Numbered from the stretch's first letter, positions 26,766-36,402 are shown. The stretch is DNA of 64,000 bases from CAZPQM01 sp964588995 (GCA_964588995.1 CAZPQM010000005.1:1-64000); one strand, 5' to 3'. Translations and numbers: made by a program. Notes: generated from the sequence alone by a model not told the origin.

Positions 26766-27965
26766 ATGCTCTGCCCTATGCTCCGCGCTTATCTCACCGT
26801 TATTACTGACCACAAAAAGCTCATTGCTTTTGGCCTGCTTGCGACGTTTTTCACTAATTTCGGCCAGACCTTTTTCTTTGGCCTCTACGGAGAAGCCTTC
26901 CGCGATGCTTATGAGCTTTCACATACAGCATTCGGTACGCTCTATAGCGGAGTAACGCTCGCAAGTGCGGTGCTGATTGTCACGCTTGGTCACATGATTG
27001 ACCGTATTCACGCTGCGCCCTATTCGGCCATTCTCTGTTTGTTACTCGCGCTCGGCTGCTTGCTCATTGGCTTAGCAAATTCGCTGCCATTATTCATAAT
27101 CGGCATCTTTCTGGTGCGTTTTTTGGGGCAAGGTATGCTAGGGCATATGTCTTCCACCGTGATTTCTCGATATATTCACGAACGCCGTGGACGCGCCCTC
27201 AGTATTACGAGCATGGGCTATTCGCTGGGCGAAATCCTTTTACCCCTTATGGTGGTTCTTCTGCTCGCATGGATGAGTTGGACTACCAGCTGGACCGTTT
27301 TCGCAGCGATCTATATTGCCATTGCGCCGCTGTTTTTATGGCTTGGCCGAGGCTTAGCCTTTATTGAGCAGCCGAGCACCAACAATGCAATTCCTGACAA
27401 AACCTTGCGGCAGGTGACGCATGAGAGCGCGTTCTGGATTAGTATTATTGCAAGCATGTTTATGCCGTTTTTCCTAACCGGCGTGTTTTTCCACCAGCAA
27501 TGGCTGATGCAGGATCTTGGCTTAAGCCCTACCTTGTTTGCATTCAGCTTTAGTATCTTCGGCATCGCCCATATTGTCAGCAATATTACCTCCGGCGCAG
27601 CAGTTGACCATTTTGGCGCCACCCGCATGCTTAAATGCTTTATGATTCCCTTTACCATAGCGGCGCTGCTCTTTGTGCTCCTACCGCACCCCGCTACACT
27701 GGTATGCTTCATGGTCTGCGCTGCAACGACAACCGGCATCCTCGCTCCAACACGTACTGCCTTCCTTGCGGAACGCTACGGGGTAACGCATCTCGGTGCC
27801 ATAAAGTCCATTATGACTAGCAGCATGGTCTTTTCCACAGCACTTTCACCGTTCTTGTTTGGCTGGCTGATTGACTTCTATACGGATGCAACGCTGATTT
27901 TCCATATTGGCTGGAGTGGCTCCCTGCTTCTCACCTTACTAACACTGAGAATTCGCAGAAATTAG
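26766..27965 (+). CDS. MFS transporter
   Basis: A 399-residue major facilitator with about 12 hydrophobic segments spread over the full length. The loop 2-3 motif is weak (GHMIDRIHAAPYS), and the conserved helices fit a small-molecule/H+ symporter or antiporter of the oxalate/formate-like type. The substrate cannot be told from sequence. The start may be 26766 or the in-frame ATG at 26778. It is divergent from pirin; such a pairing may reflect shared control but is common by chance. Confidence 0.85.
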   Translation: MLCPMLRAYLTVITDHKKLIAFGLLATFFTNFGQTFFFGLYGEAFRDAYELSHTAFGTLYSGVTLASAVLIVTLGHMIDRIHAAPYSAILCLLLALGCLLIGLANSLPLFIIGIFLVRFLGQGMLGHMSSTVISRYIHERRGRALSITSMGYSLGEILLPLMVVLLLAWMSWTTSWTVFAAIYIAIAPLFLWLGRGLAFIEQPSTNNAIPDKTLRQVTHESAFWISIIASMFMPFFLTGVFFHQQWLMQDLGLSPTLFAFSFSIFGIAHIVSNITSGAAVDHFGATRMLKCFMIPFTIAALLFVLLPHPATLVCFMVCAATTTGILAPTRTAFLAERYGVTHLGAIKSIMTSSMVFSTALSPFLFGWLIDFYTDATLIFHIGWSGSLLLTLLTLRIRRN

Positions 27966-28105
27966 GGCAGCTGTAAGGCAAGCGATCCATTTTCCTCATA
28001 TTCCGTGAAGTAACTTTGATACAATTCTGCAAAAAATACATATGGCCCTTTTATATTATTTCATTTGTAACTGTAGTGAACCAAAACAAAGAAGGAGTAT
28101 TTTTT

Positions 28106-28597
28106 ATGGATACCTTGAAAGACCTATATATTGATCAATTACAAGACCTCTGGAGTGCGAATAAGCAAGCCTTGAAAATCACCAACAAGCTATGCGACGC
28201 AGCCAACAACGAGCAGCTATGTGATTTTCTCAACCGCAGCGATCAAAAGCTTCATGAGCATAATGACCATCTGGAGCGGATTATCCGCAGCCACAATGCC
28301 GAGCCAGACGATGAGCATTGCAAAGGCATGGAGGGGCTCGCGAAAGAAGCACGCAAGCATGCACTTGAGAAGGAATATACGAATAAGGCAGTGCAGGATG
28401 CGCAGATCATCTCGCAATATCAACGCATCTCACATTATGCGATAGCGGGCTATGGCACCTGCCGCAGTATCGCCGAGGAGCTTGGTTATCATCAGGATGC
28501 CACCTCGCTGCAGAATGATCTTGAGGAGATTGAAAAAGGCGACAAGCTGATGAGCAGCATCGCGGAAGAATCGGTTAATCGCAAAGCCGCCGCCTAA
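28106..28597 (+). CDS. DUF892 ferritin-like protein (YciE/YciF type)
   Basis: A 163-residue all-helical protein starting MDTLKDLYIDQLQDLW, the hallmark of the DUF892/YciE family. These have a ferritin-like four-helix fold and are linked to stress responses. Acidic and His residues (NDHLERI, YQRISHYAIAGYGTCRSIAEELG) fit a possible di-metal site. The ATG at 28106 was chosen because AAGGAG lies 8 bases upstream; longer in-frame starts lack one. A GC-rich hairpin follows the stop. The gene stands alone. Confidence 0.9.
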   Translation: MDTLKDLYIDQLQDLWSANKQALKITNKLCDAANNEQLCDFLNRSDQKLHEHNDHLERIIRSHNAEPDDEHCKGMEGLAKEARKHALEKEYTNKAVQDAQIISQYQRISHYAIAGYGTCRSIAEELGYHQDATSLQNDLEEIEKGDKLMSSIAEESVNRKAAA

Positions 28598-28909
28598 ACG
28601 CAAGCTTTACGTTCAACCTCCCTTTTACTACCTACCACCCCCGGCGGTTCTGACTGCCGGGGGTGTGTGTTCAAGCCCTATTGCTTTAAAATCATAGCTG
28701 AACCTCTCTTTTTTCATTCCGAGCGATAGCAGCGAGTTGAAGAATCTCATGACTACAGATGGTTATCTCTAGCAGATGCAAAATCGCTACGGCGATTTCT
28801 CACCCCTGCGGGGCGGCTTCGCCGTCTAAAACAGTTTCACTGTTTTGTCGAACTAGGTCCACGCCTTTGGGGGTCATTTTATCACAATAGCTACGCCATT
28901 ATACTAAAA
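28598..28909. other. 312-base intergenic stretch with hairpins
   Basis: This gap holds a 10-bp GC-rich stem-loop after the DUF892 gene (CACCCCCGGC at 28636-28645 with GCCGGGGGTG at 28656-28665), lacking a T tract, and a perfect 7-bp hairpin AAAACAG-TTTCA-CTGTTTT at 28828-28846. The second lies in a stretch with further short palindromes (GGCGGCTTCGCCG). I see no gene in it; it looks like a degenerate repeat element next to the tRNA. Confidence 0.5.
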
Positions 28910-28986
28910 TGGCCCGCCCGGCAGGACTCGAACCTGCAACCTTCAGATTAGAAGTCAGATGCTCTATCCAGTTGAGCTACGGGCGG
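28910..28986 (-). tRNA. tRNA-Arg (anticodon TCT)
   Basis: On the minus strand the acceptor stem CCGCCCG pairs with CGGGCGG, the D-arm GCTC/GAGC is present, the anticodon loop is CTTCTAA giving TCT (reads AGA), and the T-arm GCAGG-TTCGAGT-CCTGC is canonical. A G discriminator is followed by an encoded CCA. Confidence 0.97.
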
Positions 28987-29034
28987 GAACCGGTTCGCAC
29001 TCTAAGCGATTAAGACGGAAAGTAAACGTAAAAA

Positions 29035-29358
29035 CTAATTTTCAGCGAAGACGACGATTTCATTTTCGCGCGCCATGCCGAGCAGTTTGCGCGCGCGCTC
29101 ATCAAGCAGATCCTTATCCAGCGATGTAGTATATAACCGCTCAACCTTATCCTCCAGCTCGCTGCGCTTCGCCGCGACCTGCTGCTTTTCGGCCTGCACC
29201 TTATCTACCTGTTGTGACAGTTGCATCATCGTGAGAAGGCCCTTATCTCCACTCACCACATGAAAGGTGAAGTAGAAAAATAAGAACGCGAGCGACGACA
29301 TTTTTAGCACACGAATCATCTTGCGCTTTTGCTCCGCTATAAACATAGCCGCTTTCAC
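29035..29358 (-). CDS. ftsB: Cell-division protein FtsB / DivIC family
   Basis: A 107-residue protein with a single N-terminal membrane helix (about 20-35) followed by a coiled coil (about 45-80, QLSQQVDKVQAEKQQVAAKRSELEDKVERLY) and a short C-terminal tail, the layout of FtsB. FtsB joins FtsL and FtsQ at the septum to activate peptidoglycan synthesis. The position directly downstream of eno is typical of alphaproteobacteria and supports the call. The start may be the internal ATG four codons in. Confidence 0.85.
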   Translation of the reverse strand: MKAAMFIAEQKRKMIRVLKMSSLAFLFFYFTFHVVSGDKGLLTMMQLSQQVDKVQAEKQQVAAKRSELEDKVERLYTTSLDKDLLDERARKLLGMARENEIVVFAEN

Positions 29359-29403
29359 TCCTCCTAAAAAGCGGCAGAATCCCCATCTGTGAAGTTAGCC
29401 TAT

Positions 29404-30714
29404 TCAGGCAGCTTTTTCAACGGCTATTTTTGCCTGCGGCTTACGAAGGATTGATTCCCCGGCATAATGCGCGGCAGAGCTTAACGATTCTTCAATGCGG
29501 ATCAGCTCGTTATATTTCGCGAGCCGGTCGGAGCGCGAGAGTGAACCGGTTTTTATCTGCCCGCAATTTGTCGCAACCGCAATATGTGCGATTGTGGTGT
29601 CTTCCGTTTCGCCCGAGCGATGCGATAGCACGTTTTTGTACCCGGCATTATTCGCAATCGAAATCGCCTCAAATGTTTCGGTTAACGTACCGATTTGATT
29701 GACTTTCACCAGCACGGCATTCGCAAGCCCTTTGGCTATCCCCTCGCTGATAATCTTCGGGTTGGTAACAAACAGATCATCCCCCACCAGCTGAATCTGG
29801 CTTCCCAGCGCCTGCGTAATCGCCGCCCAGCCCTCATGGTCACGCTCATCCATCGCATCTTCAATTGAAATAATCGGGTAGTTATTGACGAGATGGCTAT
29901 AATAATCCACCATCTGCGTTGCCGAGAGCGACTTGCCCTCGCCTTTCAGCTCATAGTTGCCGTTCGCGTAAAACTCAGTCGCCGCCGCATCCAGCGCGAT
30001 CATCACGTCCTCACCCGGTGAGTATCCGGCCGCTTCAACCGCCCCCATCACATAATCCAGAGCAGCCTGCGTGCTGGCAATATCTGGTGCAAACCCGCCT
30101 TCATCACCGACACTGGTCGAAAGCCCGTCCTTCTCCAGATTTTTCTTCAGATGATGGAAAATCTCTGCACCCATACGGATCGCATCACTCATCGTCTCCG
30201 CACCGACCGGCATCACCATAAATTCCTGAATGTCGATTGGGTTATTCGCATGCTCGCCGCCATTGATGATATTCATCATCGGCACGGGCATTACATTTGC
30301 GTTGACCCCACCGAGATACGCATAGAGCGGCAAACCCGCACTCGCCGCAGCCGCTTTAGCCACCGAAAGCGATACGCCGAGCATTGCATTCGCACCCAAG
30401 CGGGATTTATTCTCCGTCCCGTCCAGCTGCAGCATGGCGTGGTCAATCACGCTCTGCCAGCCGGCATCCATACCGATAATACTATCTGCAATTTCACCAT
30501 TAACGCTCGCCACTGCGTTCAGCACGCCCTTGCCTAGGTAGCGGTTTTTGTCGCCATCGCGAAGTTCCAGCGCCTCCATCGAACCGGTCGACGCGCCGGA
30601 GGGTACGGCTGCGCGCCCCATGGCGCCGTCGCTCAGCTCCACATCCACTTCCACGGTCGGGTTGCCGCGGCTGTCTAAAATTTCACGTCCATAAATAGCA
30701 ATGATTTCAGCCAT
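29404..30714 (-). CDS. eno: Enolase
   Basis: A 436-residue enolase converting 2-phosphoglycerate to phosphoenolpyruvate; in many bacteria it is also part of the RNA degradosome. Visible motifs include the N-terminal EILDSRGNPTVEVDV, the magnesium ligands in SIEDAMDE and LVGDDLFVTN, the catalytic-Lys segment KVNQIGTLTET and the signature LSHRSGETEDTTIAH. Length and sequence look fully functional. ftsB follows 45 bases after its stop. Confidence 0.98.
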   Translation of the reverse strand: MAEIIAIYGREILDSRGNPTVEVDVELSDGAMGRAAVPSGASTGSMEALELRDGDKNRYLGKGVLNAVASVNGEIADSIIGMDAGWQSVIDHAMLQLDGTENKSRLGANAMLGVSLSVAKAAAASAGLPLYAYLGGVNANVMPVPMMNIINGGEHANNPIDIQEFMVMPVGAETMSDAIRMGAEIFHHLKKNLEKDGLSTSVGDEGGFAPDIASTQAALDYVMGAVEAAGYSPGEDVMIALDAAATEFYANGNYELKGEGKSLSATQMVDYYSHLVNNYPIISIEDAMDERDHEGWAAITQALGSQIQLVGDDLFVTNPKIISEGIAKGLANAVLVKVNQIGTLTETFEAISIANNAGYKNVLSHRSGETEDTTIAHIAVATNCGQIKTGSLSRSDRLAKYNELIRIEESLSSAAHYAGESILRKPQAKIAVEKAA

Positions 30715-30789
30715 AACGCTCTCTTTGATAATGAGTCAGATTGTGGAATGCTTATAGCAGCCGAAAAGCAACAGGAAAAGGGATTTTTA

Positions 30790-33726
30790 TTAGCCGATAA
30801 CGGAAGCAGACTTAGAAGCGCCTTGACCTTCCTCAGATTGCACCGCCGGCGTATTAGATGGTGATGCGGGACCGTCTACTTCGGCCGCAGCGAGAGTAAT
30901 CTCCGGTTTATCCCCTCTGGCCTCAAGCACAGGATTAACCTCTGGTCCATCGTCGTTAGGCGTTACCAGATTCTCGACCTTGGCAAATACGCCGGGTAAT
31001 TTGTCATCCAGAAGTGCTAATATTTGGGGGATAAACGTAGCAATCAACTGCAATATCGGGGATGGATTTTCCAAACTGTTAATAAAGTTTGCTACATAGC
31101 TCGCGATACCGTCCTGTTTTTTCTGGTCCTGCTCGTCCTCAAAACCTCTCGAGAGGTCGGCAATACCCTGATCAGACGTTTTGCCAAAACCAACATCACG
31201 TAATTCCGCTTCGGTAACACTCACCAACTCCATCAGGCGCGTCTCGGCAGTTTGGGCTTGTTGCTTATTTTCAAAGGTCATATTGGGCAGAACTTGCGTT
31301 TTCAAGGCATTCTCAAACAGCTCCTGCAAATTATACGCAGTGAGTGGTTTACCGTCCAGATGGGTAAGCGCGTTAGTCATGAACGTATCCGCCACATCGC
31401 TAATGCCATATAACAACTGTTTCGGGTCACTGATATTTCCTATTTTTTCGGGATAACTAGCTTGTAACGCCGCCAGTATTTGCGGGGCATATTCGCTTTG
31501 AAATAATTGCTCCAAATTCTGTTCGACGAGTCGCGTAACTTGATCCAGCGCCGGGTTGGCCTTCAGGAATTGCTGCAACTGATCATTTTCGATCCCGCTA
31601 TGCATGAGCGGAACGTGCATATACCCCTCCTTATCATTACCCAACATCGCCGTTTGCGCTTCAAGATACGATTTCGCGATCATGCGTCCGGATGCAACTT
31701 CTGTAAATTCTCCAAGAACAGTTTCCAGAATCGGATTCGTGCGGATGACGTGCATTACGGTGCTTTGATTCGCTTTTACTTCAACGCCTTCGGGAAGCGT
31801 TGAATTTACCAGTGCTACCACTTCCTCGACGGCCATTGTTCCCTCTTCAGGCAGTTGACCTTGCAATTGCTGACGGAAATAATTTACGGCCAGGGCGGAT
31901 TTGTTCTCCGCTTCTTTCCAGCTCCCTAGTTGCTGCCCAATACTTTCTAATTCCGATTGATCTCCTTCCTCCAATGCTTTTAGTCTATCTTTTGCTTCAC
32001 GGCGCATTTTACGTCGTTCCGAATTCTCATCGGAAGCTTGCAGGAATAGCTTGCTAGCAAGTGCCTCTGCCTGCTCGGCGCTCAGTTGCATTTCTTCATT
32101 ATTGCTCGACCTCCCCCCGAGCAGTTCTAGTTGTGCTGTATGCAGCGGGTCAGTTTCGTACTCAAACGAAATAGGAACCGAAAATTCGGAGAATTGCGGC
32201 AAAGTTGCTGGTGGTTGATAGCGATAAGTCTCTGTTTCAGGCGCCAGCGGCGTTTCTACTGTCTGTCCTGCCGCATCGACCAGCGTTGTGCCAGGCGGCG
32301 TAACGGCAGCGGCGATTTGGGGGTCTGGGATGGTAATCTCCTCACCAAATTCGGTTTTGATGGCGGCGAGCGCCTGAGAGGTAGTGATTCCACCTTCTGG
32401 AATTCCATTCGGAAACTGTTGACTGATTACAAACTCGGCGATTTGTGGAGCCACCCCCGTAAGCTGATGATTAATATCGTCATAGGTTACGTTTTCTAAG
32501 GTATTTGCCTCAACTCCTAAAAACGCCGCTATGGCCGCCTTGTTTGCATTGTAATAGGCTTCCATCGCTCCGTCGTAAGTATGCGTGCTTGCAACGACAT
32601 TCACCGCCTTACCGATGAGCGCTTGGACCTGATCCGCATTGAGCGTCATGGCATTCACATCATCCATGGTGACGGTGTTTGCAGTGGCTGGTGCGCTAGC
32701 TGCCTCGTCTGTCGGGGGGGTTCCCGGTTGGCTTCCAGTTTCTGCTGACTGACCTGTTTCGGTGGCTGGTTGCGCTGGCTGAGGTTGAGAGGAAGCTTGC
32801 ACGGGTTGTTCACGTGCTGGCGTGGTTGGCTGCGGAGCTGCGTACGTTTTACCCTTAAAATCATCAGACGTGGGTTTACCTATAATCCCGGTCGGCAATA
32901 ATTCATAGACATCATTATCATCCGCAATTTTAGCTTGCGGGATTAACATGTTACCTCCAAACACCTCATTGGTCATGTGTTCGGCGATCAACTGCCTGTT
33001 CTCGCTTAACGCGTCTATAACCATTGCTTTAGTATCAAAAACTTGACTTAAAGCACCGTCAAGATTAAGCTCTTTTAGTGTTCCCAATTCTTCTTCATCT
33101 ACAATGCCCTTCAGCTTCCCATTTTTCGCCAGCTGAATCACATGCTCGGCGAGGGCTTCATGATTACCCTCGTTGTTTATCGCATTAACAAATTGCTGTT
33201 CTAAGTAATTCTGAAAATTCTCATGCGAGACCATGGGCACGTCCTCACCCGCCGCCGCCTGTTCCTCAGCACGCGCTTGCTGCTGTTGTTGCTGCTTAAC
33301 AGCTTCCGCATTTACAAACGCCCATGCAGCTTCTGCCGTTATCCCTGCCTTTTGAAGAACTAATTTTATATTTTCGTCACCTGACTTTTGAAGCGTGTGA
33401 ACGCCCCTTTCCATAAACTCGATAACCTCTTGCGCACTTAAATCATCTGTACGCCTAGCTGTAAGGCTAGAAATATCAAATTCCGCTTTAACGGCTGCGA
33501 ATACTTCTTGGGCGTCTTGAAAATGAGCTTGTCTTTCATCTTCTACAAATGAAAATGTATTTATAGCTCGCCATCCCCACGAATACCCATCGTAAATCGC
33601 CTCAGCAACCTTGCTTTTTGCATCCTCATCCCATGCCTGATCTAGCAATGCATTCACAGTCTTCTGAGCCGTTTCATCATCAAGATAAACATCACATAAA
33701 TCAATCGGGTCTTCATTACCGGACAT
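30790..33726 (-). CDS. Uncharacterised 978-residue acidic protein, CtrA-box gene 2
   Basis: A 978-residue, acidic, Gln/Ala/Glu-rich protein with no signal peptide or membrane segment and almost no cysteine. A poly-Gln tract lies near residues 145-152, a low-complexity Pro/Thr/Gln/Ala linker at about 295-350, and the C-terminal 60 residues are disordered (Pro/Ser/Glu/Ala). I do not recognise a domain. AGGAGA precedes the ATG. The promoter carries a canonical TTAA-N7-TTAA box. The low-complexity architecture resembles secreted effectors of intracellular alphaproteobacteria, and a T4SS is encoded nearby, but a substrate role is only a hypothesis. Confidence 0.75.
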   Translation of the reverse strand: MSGNEDPIDLCDVYLDDETAQKTVNALLDQAWDEDAKSKVAEAIYDGYSWGWRAINTFSFVEDERQAHFQDAQEVFAAVKAEFDISSLTARRTDDLSAQEVIEFMERGVHTLQKSGDENIKLVLQKAGITAEAAWAFVNAEAVKQQQQQQARAEEQAAAGEDVPMVSHENFQNYLEQQFVNAINNEGNHEALAEHVIQLAKNGKLKGIVDEEELGTLKELNLDGALSQVFDTKAMVIDALSENRQLIAEHMTNEVFGGNMLIPQAKIADDNDVYELLPTGIIGKPTSDDFKGKTYAAPQPTTPAREQPVQASSQPQPAQPATETGQSAETGSQPGTPPTDEAASAPATANTVTMDDVNAMTLNADQVQALIGKAVNVVASTHTYDGAMEAYYNANKAAIAAFLGVEANTLENVTYDDINHQLTGVAPQIAEFVISQQFPNGIPEGGITTSQALAAIKTEFGEEITIPDPQIAAAVTPPGTTLVDAAGQTVETPLAPETETYRYQPPATLPQFSEFSVPISFEYETDPLHTAQLELLGGRSSNNEEMQLSAEQAEALASKLFLQASDENSERRKMRREAKDRLKALEEGDQSELESIGQQLGSWKEAENKSALAVNYFRQQLQGQLPEEGTMAVEEVVALVNSTLPEGVEVKANQSTVMHVIRTNPILETVLGEFTEVASGRMIAKSYLEAQTAMLGNDKEGYMHVPLMHSGIENDQLQQFLKANPALDQVTRLVEQNLEQLFQSEYAPQILAALQASYPEKIGNISDPKQLLYGISDVADTFMTNALTHLDGKPLTAYNLQELFENALKTQVLPNMTFENKQQAQTAETRLMELVSVTEAELRDVGFGKTSDQGIADLSRGFEDEQDQKKQDGIASYVANFINSLENPSPILQLIATFIPQILALLDDKLPGVFAKVENLVTPNDDGPEVNPVLEARGDKPEITLAAAEVDGPASPSNTPAVQSEEGQGASKSASVIG

Positions 33727-34284
33727 AATTTCTCCTATGCCTGATAGTGTAACAGAAAAACCTTAACAGAGCGTTAAGAGGGCGATATTTGTCTCCCATT
33801 GCAGGAAATAGTCATTGCGAGCGACCATAGGGAGCGCCGCACCCACGTTGTCATGCTGAGCGAGCCGAGCGAGTCGAAGCATCTTTTTCAGGCGTTCCGT
33901 TCCAGAAGATCCTTCGCTTTCGCGCAGGATGACATATCACCTAACACCTGACACCCCCACCACTACGGCTAACGCGCTCACGCACGTAAGCCTCGTTGCC
34001 TCCCCCGCAGGCAGGGGAGGATACTTTCTTTGTTCCCTTCTCCCTATGGGAGAGGGTTAGGGTGAGGGTTAGGCGTCATTGCGAGGAATGAAACGACGAA
34101 GCAATCTCGTGCGGCTGGGTATACGCAGCCTGAGATCGCTTCACTGCGTTCGCGATGACGGCCCCAATTCCCCCCGCTTGAGCGGTTCCAAAACTCCTCC
34201 CCCTGCTTGCGGCGCACTTATAGACTCCTCCCCCTGCTTGCGGGGGGAGGTTGGGAGGGGGGCATTAATAAACTATCTCCCCTA
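33727..34284. other. Intergenic region with palindromic repeats before the mobile element
   Basis: No gene was recognised. Contents in order: the CtrA-like promoter; a dispersed palindromic element at about 33848-33930 with arms related to GTCATGCTGAGCG and CAGGATGAC; another at about 34074-34160 (GTCATTGCGAGG ... TCGCGATGACG); and two 20-bp direct copies of ACTCCTCCCCCTGCTTGCGG at 34193-34212 and 34224-34243, the second forming a hairpin with GGGGGAGG. Such palindromes resemble the repeated palindromic elements of Rickettsiales and relatives. Confidence 0.6.
33746..33777 (-). promoter_or_regulatory. CtrA-like promoter of the 978-residue gene
   Basis: Minus strand: TTAA-CGCTCTG-TTAA (33763-33777), a perfect CtrA consensus, followed 11 bases later by TACACT (33746-33751). 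The box sits where a -35 would be, as in CtrA-activated promoters. The -10 is 20 bases before the ATG. A 28-base stretch including the box recurs at the 1139-residue gene. Confidence 0.72.
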
Positions 34285-34553
34285 GACACTGTTAGCTAAT
34301 TCTGAAGTATTTTGCCATGAGACTGATGTTGTTAAAGAACAAGGAAAATATCGCCGGGAATAGTGGGCTTATTTCCAAGAGATTTTTCGCCGTTATTTGG
34401 CAACATCAGCCATGGTTCTGCTAATTGCAGCCTAAATCGCTGCTCGCAGCGTTAAAGCGCTTGCCAATAGAACCACTATTAACTGCACGCTTTGTCTTGC
34501 GAATCAACGATTTAGGCTAGCAACAAAATATTTCAGAATTAGCTAACAGTGTC
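34285..34553 (+). mobile_element. MITE-like element, copy 1 (269 bp)
   Basis: The element begins GACACTGTTAGCTAATTCTG and ends with its inverted complement; the terminal inverted repeats are about 31 bp with one mismatch. It is flanked by TA within CTAG on both sides, as for IS427-group elements of the IS5 family. It encodes no transposase, so it is non-autonomous. An identical copy in the opposite orientation is at 52438-52706. An internal inverted repeat (GCCTAAATCG / CGATTTAGGC) is also present. Confidence 0.85.
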
Positions 34554-35176
34554 TAGGAGCGTTGATTAATGACTCTTAGCGGGCTGTCTTTCAGGCGCAC
34601 ATGATTAACGACCTTCTTCACGCCTTTGACGTGGCGGGCAACCTCCATCGCCTGCCGCATTTCAGCTTCATCCTGCGCAATGCCGATGATGTACACCACC
34701 CCGGCAACCGTATCGATGTTGTAATTGATTGACCGCACCTGCTTATCGGCTAGCAATTTCGCTTTGACCTGCGTAGTAATCCAGGAATCCTGCGCGACAA
34801 TTTTCGGCGAAATCACCTCTTTCGATACTTCGATTTCGTTAATCACCTCTTTCACGCCGCTTACCTGCCAGGCTTTCTGCGCGGCCTGCTTGCGGTGCTC
34901 CGGCTCATGCACCCTGCCGGTGAGGAGCACCCGCCCCTCATAGACCTGCACATCGACGCGGTTGAACAGATTATTGACATCCTCCTGCACATAGAGGGAG
35001 TTAATTTTCGCAGTGATCGTCGTATCATCCACGGCGTTGCCAACGGTACGTTCCTGCGCCGCGGTATACCCTGCAACTCCCGCACCGGCCCCTATCGTTG
35101 CTCCACAGGCGCTTAGCCCTAATACCAGAAGTATAGATAAAGATAGTAGTGTTAACCTATTGTTTTGTATATGCAT
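34553..35176 (-). CDS. BON-domain lipoprotein
   Basis: A 207-residue lipoprotein with a signal peptide ending in the lipobox GLSAC, then two BON domains (about 55-120 and 135-200; VLLTGRVHEPEHRKQA and VVYIIGIAQDEAEMRQAME are the typical strand-turn-helix cores). Proteins of this OsmY/DolP type sit in the outer membrane or periplasm, bind phospholipid and support envelope integrity. The ATG at 35176 (MHIQNN) is preferred since it starts the signal peptide. Its TAG stop is formed by the CTAG target of the MITE, so the element sits exactly at the end of the gene. Confidence 0.88.
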   Translation of the reverse strand: MHIQNNRLTLLSLSILLVLGLSACGATIGAGAGVAGYTAAQERTVGNAVDDTTITAKINSLYVQEDVNNLFNRVDVQVYEGRVLLTGRVHEPEHRKQAAQKAWQVSGVKEVINEIEVSKEVISPKIVAQDSWITTQVKAKLLADKQVRSINYNIDTVAGVVYIIGIAQDEAEMRQAMEVARHVKGVKKVVNHVRLKDSPLRVINQRS

Positions 35177-35186
35177 ATTAAATCCC

Positions 35187-35549
35187 CTACCATGCCTGCT
35201 TGATGTAGTCAAACCGATACCATGTGTAAAATATCATGACGTCGAACCGCACGCTGAAGGTAGCAAATTCTGGGTGGTTTGCAAGAAATAACATCGCCGC
35301 CTGTTCAATCCTTTTCTGCTGGTGATAGCTTACCACTTCACGATGGGTTTCGCCCATCGGCCGTGCCTTTACTTCGATAAACACCAGCATTTTACCGCGC
35401 TTTGCGATAATATCCACCTCACCCACCTTGCTCTTTAACCGTTTGGTTAATATAGAATAACCTTGCAGGCGCAACCACCAGCGCGTAACCCATTCGGCCC
35501 GCAGTCCTTTTTTATAGGCGCGTTGTTTGGCGGCGAGGTTAGCCTTCAT
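35187..35549 (-). CDS. YraN family (UPF0102) nuclease-like protein
   Basis: A 120-residue protein with the PD-(D/E)xK nuclease-like core: GEVDIIAKRGKMLVFIEVKAR, where Asp, Glu and Lys line up with the active site. YraN proteins are widespread; their role, possibly in recombination or repair of DNA or RNA, is not settled. It overlaps rsmI by 11 bases and lies 10 bases upstream of the BON lipoprotein gene, so rsmI-yraN-BON looks like one operon. The rsmI-yraN pairing is well conserved. Confidence 0.9.
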   Translation of the reverse strand: MKANLAAKQRAYKKGLRAEWVTRWWLRLQGYSILTKRLKSKVGEVDIIAKRGKMLVFIEVKARPMGETHREVVSYHQQKRIEQAAMLFLANHPEFATFSVRFDVMIFYTWYRFDYIKQAW

Positions 35550-36402
35550 GACCCTGTATCTCCAGCGCCAATTGGTAAAGCTCCCGCTTGGGTTTGCCGG
35601 TTTCTTCCGCGACGATATTCACCGCATCTTTCACCCGGTGCGTGCTTAGGCAACGTTGCAATCGCTCCCGCACCTCTTCCGAGGCAGTCGCTCTTCGCTC
35701 GGTTATGTAAACGGCGAGTACGATCTCCCCCTTCAGGCCGTTTAGCGCGTTACGTTGTACAAGCTCCGAAGAAGTGCCGCGTATCACCTCTTCATAGCGT
35801 TTTGTCAGCTCCCGCAGGATCGCACACTCCACATCACCAAACACCGCCTGAACATCTTCGATTGTGCCTTGCAGGCGTGAAGCGCGTTCATACGCAAAGA
35901 GCGTTATATTCTCTACGTTAAGCGCCTGCAGCGCCTTGCGCCTTGCGCCGCTTTTCGGCGGTAAAAACCCGGTGAACAGCACCTGATCGGTCGGCAACCC
36001 GCAGAGGGCCATCGCCGCCGTCAACGCCGATGCCCCGGGGATAGTGGTCATCGGCAATCCGGCTGCCACGATCTCGCGCACGAGTTTATACCCCGGATCA
36101 CTCACCACAGGCGTTCCCGCATCAGAAATGAGCGCCACCGCCTGCCCCTGCTCTATTTTTCGCAGGATCGCCTGCCGATCGCGCTCCGTACTATGATCAT
36201 TATAAACCAGCAGCTTACGCTCAACTCCATAGGCGGCAAGCAGCTTCTGACTGACGCGGGTATCTTCACAATAAATCACATCAGCTGCGCTCAGCACCTC
36301 AAGCGCACGCAGCGTTATATCTTTCAGGTTGCCAATCGGTGTGGCCACCATATATAGTCCGGCTGTCAGGCTTGGAGATTCGAGGGTAATCGTATGTGGC
36401 AT
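35539..36402 (-). CDS. rsmI: 16S rRNA (cytidine-1402-2'-O) methyltransferase
   Basis: A 287-residue tetrapyrrole-methylase-fold enzyme that 2'-O-methylates C1402 of 16S rRNA in the decoding centre. YMVATPIGNLKDITLRAL near the N-terminus, EDTRVSQKLL and ALISDAGTPVVSDPG are all family signatures. The ATG at 36402 gives a typical N-terminus; 36423 is an alternative start. Its 5' end overlaps the divergent LpoA-like gene by 9 bases, so the two promoters must lie inside each other's coding sequence. Confidence 0.94.
   Translation of the reverse strand: MPHTITLESPSLTAGLYMVATPIGNLKDITLRALEVLSAADVIYCEDTRVSQKLLAAYGVERKLLVYNDHSTERDRQAILRKIEQGQAVALISDAGTPVVSDPGYKLVREIVAAGLPMTTIPGASALTAAMALCGLPTDQVLFTGFLPPKSGARRKALQALNVENITLFAYERASRLQGTIEDVQAVFGDVECAILRELTKRYEEVIRGTSSELVQRNALNGLKGEIVLAVYITERRATASEEVRERLQRCLSTHRVKDAVNIVAEETGKPKRELYQLALEIQGHEG

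Noticed and set aside
28636..28665. Rho-independent terminator after the DUF892 gene
   Set aside because: The stem is strong but no T tract follows, so it is listed only as a hairpin.
34079..34285. 68-residue open frame in the repeat-rich spacer
   Set aside because: It consists of translated palindromic and direct repeats and lacks a ribosome-binding site.
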